A DNA stretch of 64,000 bases from Laburnicola sp. R22_1 (Eukaryota > Ascomycota > Dothideomycetes > Pleosporales > Didymosphaeriaceae). The stretch spans positions 2,604,001 through 2,668,000 of the forward strand of contig JACONQ010000003.1 of assembly GCA_014281115.1 (NCBI GenBank), in the 5' to 3' direction. Positions 60,701 through 64,000 of this stretch are shown here, in pieces (position 1 is the stretch's first letter; each line of letters opens with the position of its first letter). The notes beneath the pieces are model-generated. The model saw only the letters and a program-made list of their open reading frames with translations, made no database searches and had not been told where the DNA came from. The translations under genes were made by a program, and so were the position numbers.

Positions 60701-62550
60701 CCTTATAGTAATTCACTATGTGTTTTAGCGCCTAAGGATCTGGGTGGCCTAGTCGTTTATGCTATGTGTTGGCGTCTACCTTTTGCGCTCGTTGTGTGGT
60801 GCGCATAGTAATCTTGTGTGTAGTGTACATACTATTAGGTATAGTATAATTTAGTGTTAGTGTTGCTCTAAACTCTAGGACCTATTAAATGTGTATTTCT
60901 TAAAGTTCGGCAAGGATTATATTATCCCTTCTCTTAATTATTGTTAAATCTGCTAGTGTGTTCCACTAGAGGCCTTGCCTACAGAGTAATTAGAAAGACA
61001 CTAGGTTGCATAGTAAATTAGGGTAGTAGGTAATATTGTCTAGCCTTATTACTCTATTTCCTTATACACTCTTAACGTGTAGATGGACACTTTTATATCT
61101 TCTAATCTATACTTGTATTAAGCCCGCCTATATAAAGTCTCCTGGTAATAGTAGTCGCAGCGTAATAAAATAATCAATATTATTAAAAATGTGGCAAGTT
61201 GTGCCAGAATTAAGGATTGCGAAGTAACGTATTAAGTATGTGTTTAGGTCCAAGTGGTAGGAGACGGCATTAAAGCTCGCTAAGTGGACGGTAATTCGTT
61301 TACTATCTAGTTATTTATTGTTAGCAACTTTAGTAATTTAAGTTAGAGTAGGGGTACTTGATTATTTAATTCTTAGTGTTTATAATCTTGGACGCTTTAC
61401 AAATCTTATACTTTCTATAAGCGCTAGGTTATTCTCTATTCTAAATTTTATTAGGGTAACTATTACTAGCTTTGGTTAAAACCATTTAGGTCGTTTCTTA
61501 GAGAAAGCGAAAAAGTAGTCTTTTAGATTATAGTGTTATTTACAAGTAGGGCACTTAAGGTTTAATTTTTCTTAGCCACTAACTACTATTAGCTTATTAT
61601 CTATAATTGTGGACTGCTTAAATTTGGTTTTAAAGTCAGCTTTTTTAGTACGTAATCTGCCTCGCTTAAGTGATGCTGCTTTATTTATAGGATAGGCGTC
61701 CCCATCTATAGTCTGGGTAGTTGCACTACTATTAGCATAATATAGTCCTATAATAGTAAAATCGCCCTTTTATTTGTCCTTAATTAGGTGCTGCATTACT
61801 ATGTGTTTTTGGAAGAGTTTTACCATTTCTTTTTTTCTAATAGTATAATCCTTGCTTCTATTCTAATAGAAGGTTATAACCTAAATAGGTGCGACACTAG
61901 ACACTACCTTTATAAAATTCTTCTTAACTAAGTTAGGCTTCTAGAGCTCTAGAACTCTATTAAACTTAGCTTCTATAGCTGTATAATTGTACTTAGCAAG
62001 CCAGGTCGCCTATAATCTAGCAGTCCTTATTGGCTTAAGGGCATCTTAATACCTGGCCCTTGCTTATTATTCTTTATTATCTTAGTCAACCCTAACTGTA
62101 ATTATAAGGTTCTTAATCTATTATCTAATTAATTAATCTAGTATGCAGCAATTAGTCTGTAAGTATACCGAGATTGTTAATTGTATAAGGGTAACTAGTT
62201 TGTCTAGATTCGCCTTCTTATCGCGGTATACGCGGTCGAGTATCTTAAAGGTTTTAAGTTAATTCTTATAGTAGTTTATATCCTTATTGTAACCCTTTAG
62301 ACTAATTTGCAATAGCTATAATAGTAGTATTAGATATTTATTAGGATTAGTCGGGTGTGCGTTAGTAAACATGCTATTTAGTTAATAGAAACCAACGTCT
62401 AGTGCCATTAGCATAATTGGTTTAATTGTAGGTTCGATAGGTAGGGCTAGGTTAATAATATTTTAGACTTCTAGTAATTAGGCTCGGGCTTTAATTTGCC
62501 TTAACTATGGTGTGTAGTTCGAATAGTCGGTTAGGATTACTATGAAAACC
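57800..62550 (-). pseudogene. Copia-2 gag-pol polyprotein, RIP-inactivated
   Basis: On the minus strand the integrase zinc region at about 60790-60660 reads KVDANT(stop)HKRLGHPDP, then ALKHIVNYYKGVRLKEL and YNACGRLK. That is the HHCC module with one Cys changed to Tyr. The RT catalytic box at about 58840-58775 reads YYIIKDSIIIFFYVDNLIIAY, where active enzymes have YVDD. Gag lies towards 62500 and RNase H towards 57900. Closely similar to the Copia-1 protein at these motifs, although the LTRs are unrelated in length. Confidence 0.82.
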
Positions 62551-62606
62551 CTAAGTATTAATAGAGACATAATAATTGATTTAATCGAGGTAGTGAGACT
62601 CTTAAT

Positions 62607-62922
62607 TGTTAGATATAGAGGTATTCTTAATAAGATAAAATGGGAAGTGGTATGGTTAATTAATTAATATTTTTTTCCTCTTGCTGCTAGAGAAGCTCGG
62701 CTATTGCGAAAAGTATCTATCTAGTGCTAAGACACACTAGTATTATTTAGGATAGTATAGAGGCAGTGCAAAATAGTGGTACGTCGGCCTCTTTTAATTT
62801 TATAGTAAAAATACTATAATTTACACTAACTACTAGTGTGTAAAGGCTATATAATTGGATACACCTATCTATCGTAATTTATAGTGAAATTATAGTAATT
62901 TATAAGAACTATTTATCTAATA
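62607..62922 (-). repeat. 5' LTR of Copia-2 (316 bp)
   Basis: Same length as its partner. The outermost CA has become TA (plus strand ctaata) by RIP, and many internal transitions are seen. Confidence 0.93.
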
Positions 62923-63111
62923 CCTATATAGAACTACTAGTAACAACTATTACTTTTCTTACTTATGTACTTAACTAACTACCCTACTTATTATTTAATA
63001 TGCCTATGCACTTTCTATACCCCCTATACTAATACAACCTATAACACTATCTATCTATTAATAATTTCTCTAATAAGAGTAAATATACTAAGTCTAATAC
63101 TAATAGCAATA

Positions 63112-64000
63112 ACGTGGTTCACCAGCGAGTGACCCACACTAGTGAGCGCGCCACCTTTGCCAAGACCCCACCAAACCATTTCATTCATTATTAGACTGCG
63201 TCGCAACACTACTTAAAAATATATACTAAGTTAATGCATCTAATTTAGATTCTTCCTCTTTAACTCCCTGGCAGGTTTGCGCATTGTGTCTAGGTTGCCT
63301 GTAGATACCATAATGCTGTTGAGTTAATGGCCCTGTTGCAGCGCGACTAGTACCTAATAACTATTTACCCTTCTTCTGTCCACTAGCGTCCTTAGAAGTG
63401 GCTAGCTAAGATCCCTCTGCTACTGTAAGTGATCCCTAATACTGGATATACCTCCTTTTACGCGATTTTCGCCTTGTAGTCTCCTTAATTGTCTTGCGAA
63501 GGCCTGTAATTTTATCTAACACTAGTACCTAACTATGCATTACACTTAGAGCGCCTTTTTTAAGCTTCTTAAGCACCTATATAGTTAAAGTTAGTAATAA
63601 ATTAAAGTGATCTCTAATTCTCTTACGAACTAGTGTTGATTGCGCCTTAAATTCGCGTAGGTTACTTAGTGTTTTAGACTTCCAGGTAGTAGGCTCTTCA
63701 ATGGGCAGACTAGGTATACGGATGCGGATGTTAAGGTGCTGCAACACCTCCTCTGGATTTAATGGGACTAGCCCAGCACCGCGAAAACCACCCTTAATTG
63801 TCTTTGTAGAGAAAACCTTTAAAAATGCAGTTTTAAAGGCTAGGAAGAACTTAATCTTTGTAATGTGGGTTATTAGCTAACACGCTAAGCCTAAGATCTT
63901 AGCACTATATGCCTTCTTTAGTGGAGAGAAACAGCCCATATCTAACAGCTACAGTAGGTGTGACAAATGTGGCGGCATATAGAGAGTAATAATCTTATGT
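63112..64000 (-). mobile_element. Fot1/pogo-type DNA transposon, copy D, cut by the window end
   Basis: TA at 63110-63111 is followed by a terminus starting ACGTGGTTCACCAGCG. It ends in tttgccaagaccccacc, shared with the TIR of copy C. Only the 3' part of the element (plus-strand left end) is inside the window. Moderate RIP damage. Confidence 0.85.
63226..64000 (-). pseudogene. pogo/Fot1 transposase of copy D (partial, 3' part), RIP-inactivated
   Basis: Reading leftwards from the window end, the frame gives HKIITLYMPPHLSHLL and LLDMGCFSPLKKAY, with the third catalytic Asp kept. It continues with ITHITKIKFF and TIKGGFRGAGLVPLNPEEVLQHL. After a variable linker and a basic stretch comes a zinc-knuckle relic with cysteines changed to tyrosines (YGIYRQPRHNAQTC), with the stop at 63226-63228. 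Several RIP stops. Sequence order and the GFRGAGLVP block match copy C closely, so both belong to related subfamilies. Confidence 0.85.

Larger units (their letters stand above)
57403..62922 (-). mobile_element. Ty1/Copia retrotransposon Copia-2 (5520 bp), minus strand, RIP-mutated
   Basis: Two LTRs of exactly 316 bp stand at 57403-57718 and 62607-62922. The target duplication is cctgt at 57398-57402 and cctat at 62923-62927, differing by one G-to-A change. On the minus strand the purine tract aagctaagggggtg (57719-57732) precedes the 3' LTR. The 19-mer attaagagtctcactacct (62588-62606) follows the 5' LTR, the same primer-site candidate as in Copia-1. The internal pol is of Copia order. Confidence 0.94.

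Noticed and set aside
1..64000. tRNA, rRNA or CRISPR features
   Set aside because: No B-box plus cloverleaf, no rRNA core and no regularly spaced short repeats were seen on either strand.

Overview
This window looks like a chromosomal segment of a filamentous ascomycete (Pezizomycotina). The signs are short introns of 49 and 61 nt with fungal splice and branch sites, fungus-specific families (DUF3176, DUF3435, NB-ARC NLR), Fot1/pogo, Copia and chromovirus Gypsy elements, and a pervasive signature of repeat-induced point mutation (RIP). Outside a few islands the DNA is very AT-rich. TpA is everywhere, CpA and TpG are scarce, CpG (acgcg, gcgc) survives, and reading frames are broken almost only where CAA, CAG, CGA or TGG became stops. 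A Dothideomycete-like compartmentalised genome would fit, but the species is not identifiable from the sequence alone.

Layout. 1-840 is moderately GC with no gene. 841-13330 is a RIP-degraded block. It holds a chromovirus-type Gypsy element (gag, protease, RT, RNase H, integrase, chromodomain, probable 3' LTR) and two 2214-bp pogo/Fot1-type transposons in direct orientation; the second lies inside the Gypsy integrase. 13440-16790 holds degraded DUF3435 (tyrosine-recombinase-like) and NB-ARC (NLR) remnants with a 24-residue tandem repeat between them. 16800-17541 is the 3' piece of another pogo transposase.

17542-22581 is a GC-balanced island with two intact genes that face each other: a small secreted Kex2-type repeat protein (18260-18679, +) and a two-exon DUF3176 membrane protein (21733-19123, -). 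22582-26818 is one pogo element nested inside another of opposite orientation. 27578-28707 is a broken unrecognised gene. 29141-30146 is a two-exon chromodomain protein on the minus strand. 30147-31980 is GC-balanced but without a supportable gene.

From 31980 to the end the window is a stack of nested, RIP-mutated elements. It includes three copies of an unassigned repeat family, a Copia element with 164-bp LTRs and target duplication gcttt (35559-40716), and a solo LTR with duplication acctt (41783-42074). It also has older Copia bodies, a lightly mutated 1873-bp pogo element with perfect 66-bp TIRs (47573-49445), a minus-strand Copia with 316-bp LTRs (57403-62922), and the 3' two-thirds of another pogo transposase running off the end (63112-64000).

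Functionally, only three genes look intact: the secreted repeat protein, the DUF3176 protein and the chromodomain protein. Everything else that codes is dead or dying transposon or gene debris. The most interesting points are the small Kex2-repeat secreted precursor on an island inside RIP-affected DNA, and the DUF3435 plus NB-ARC debris, which could be the relic of a Starship-type giant mobile element.
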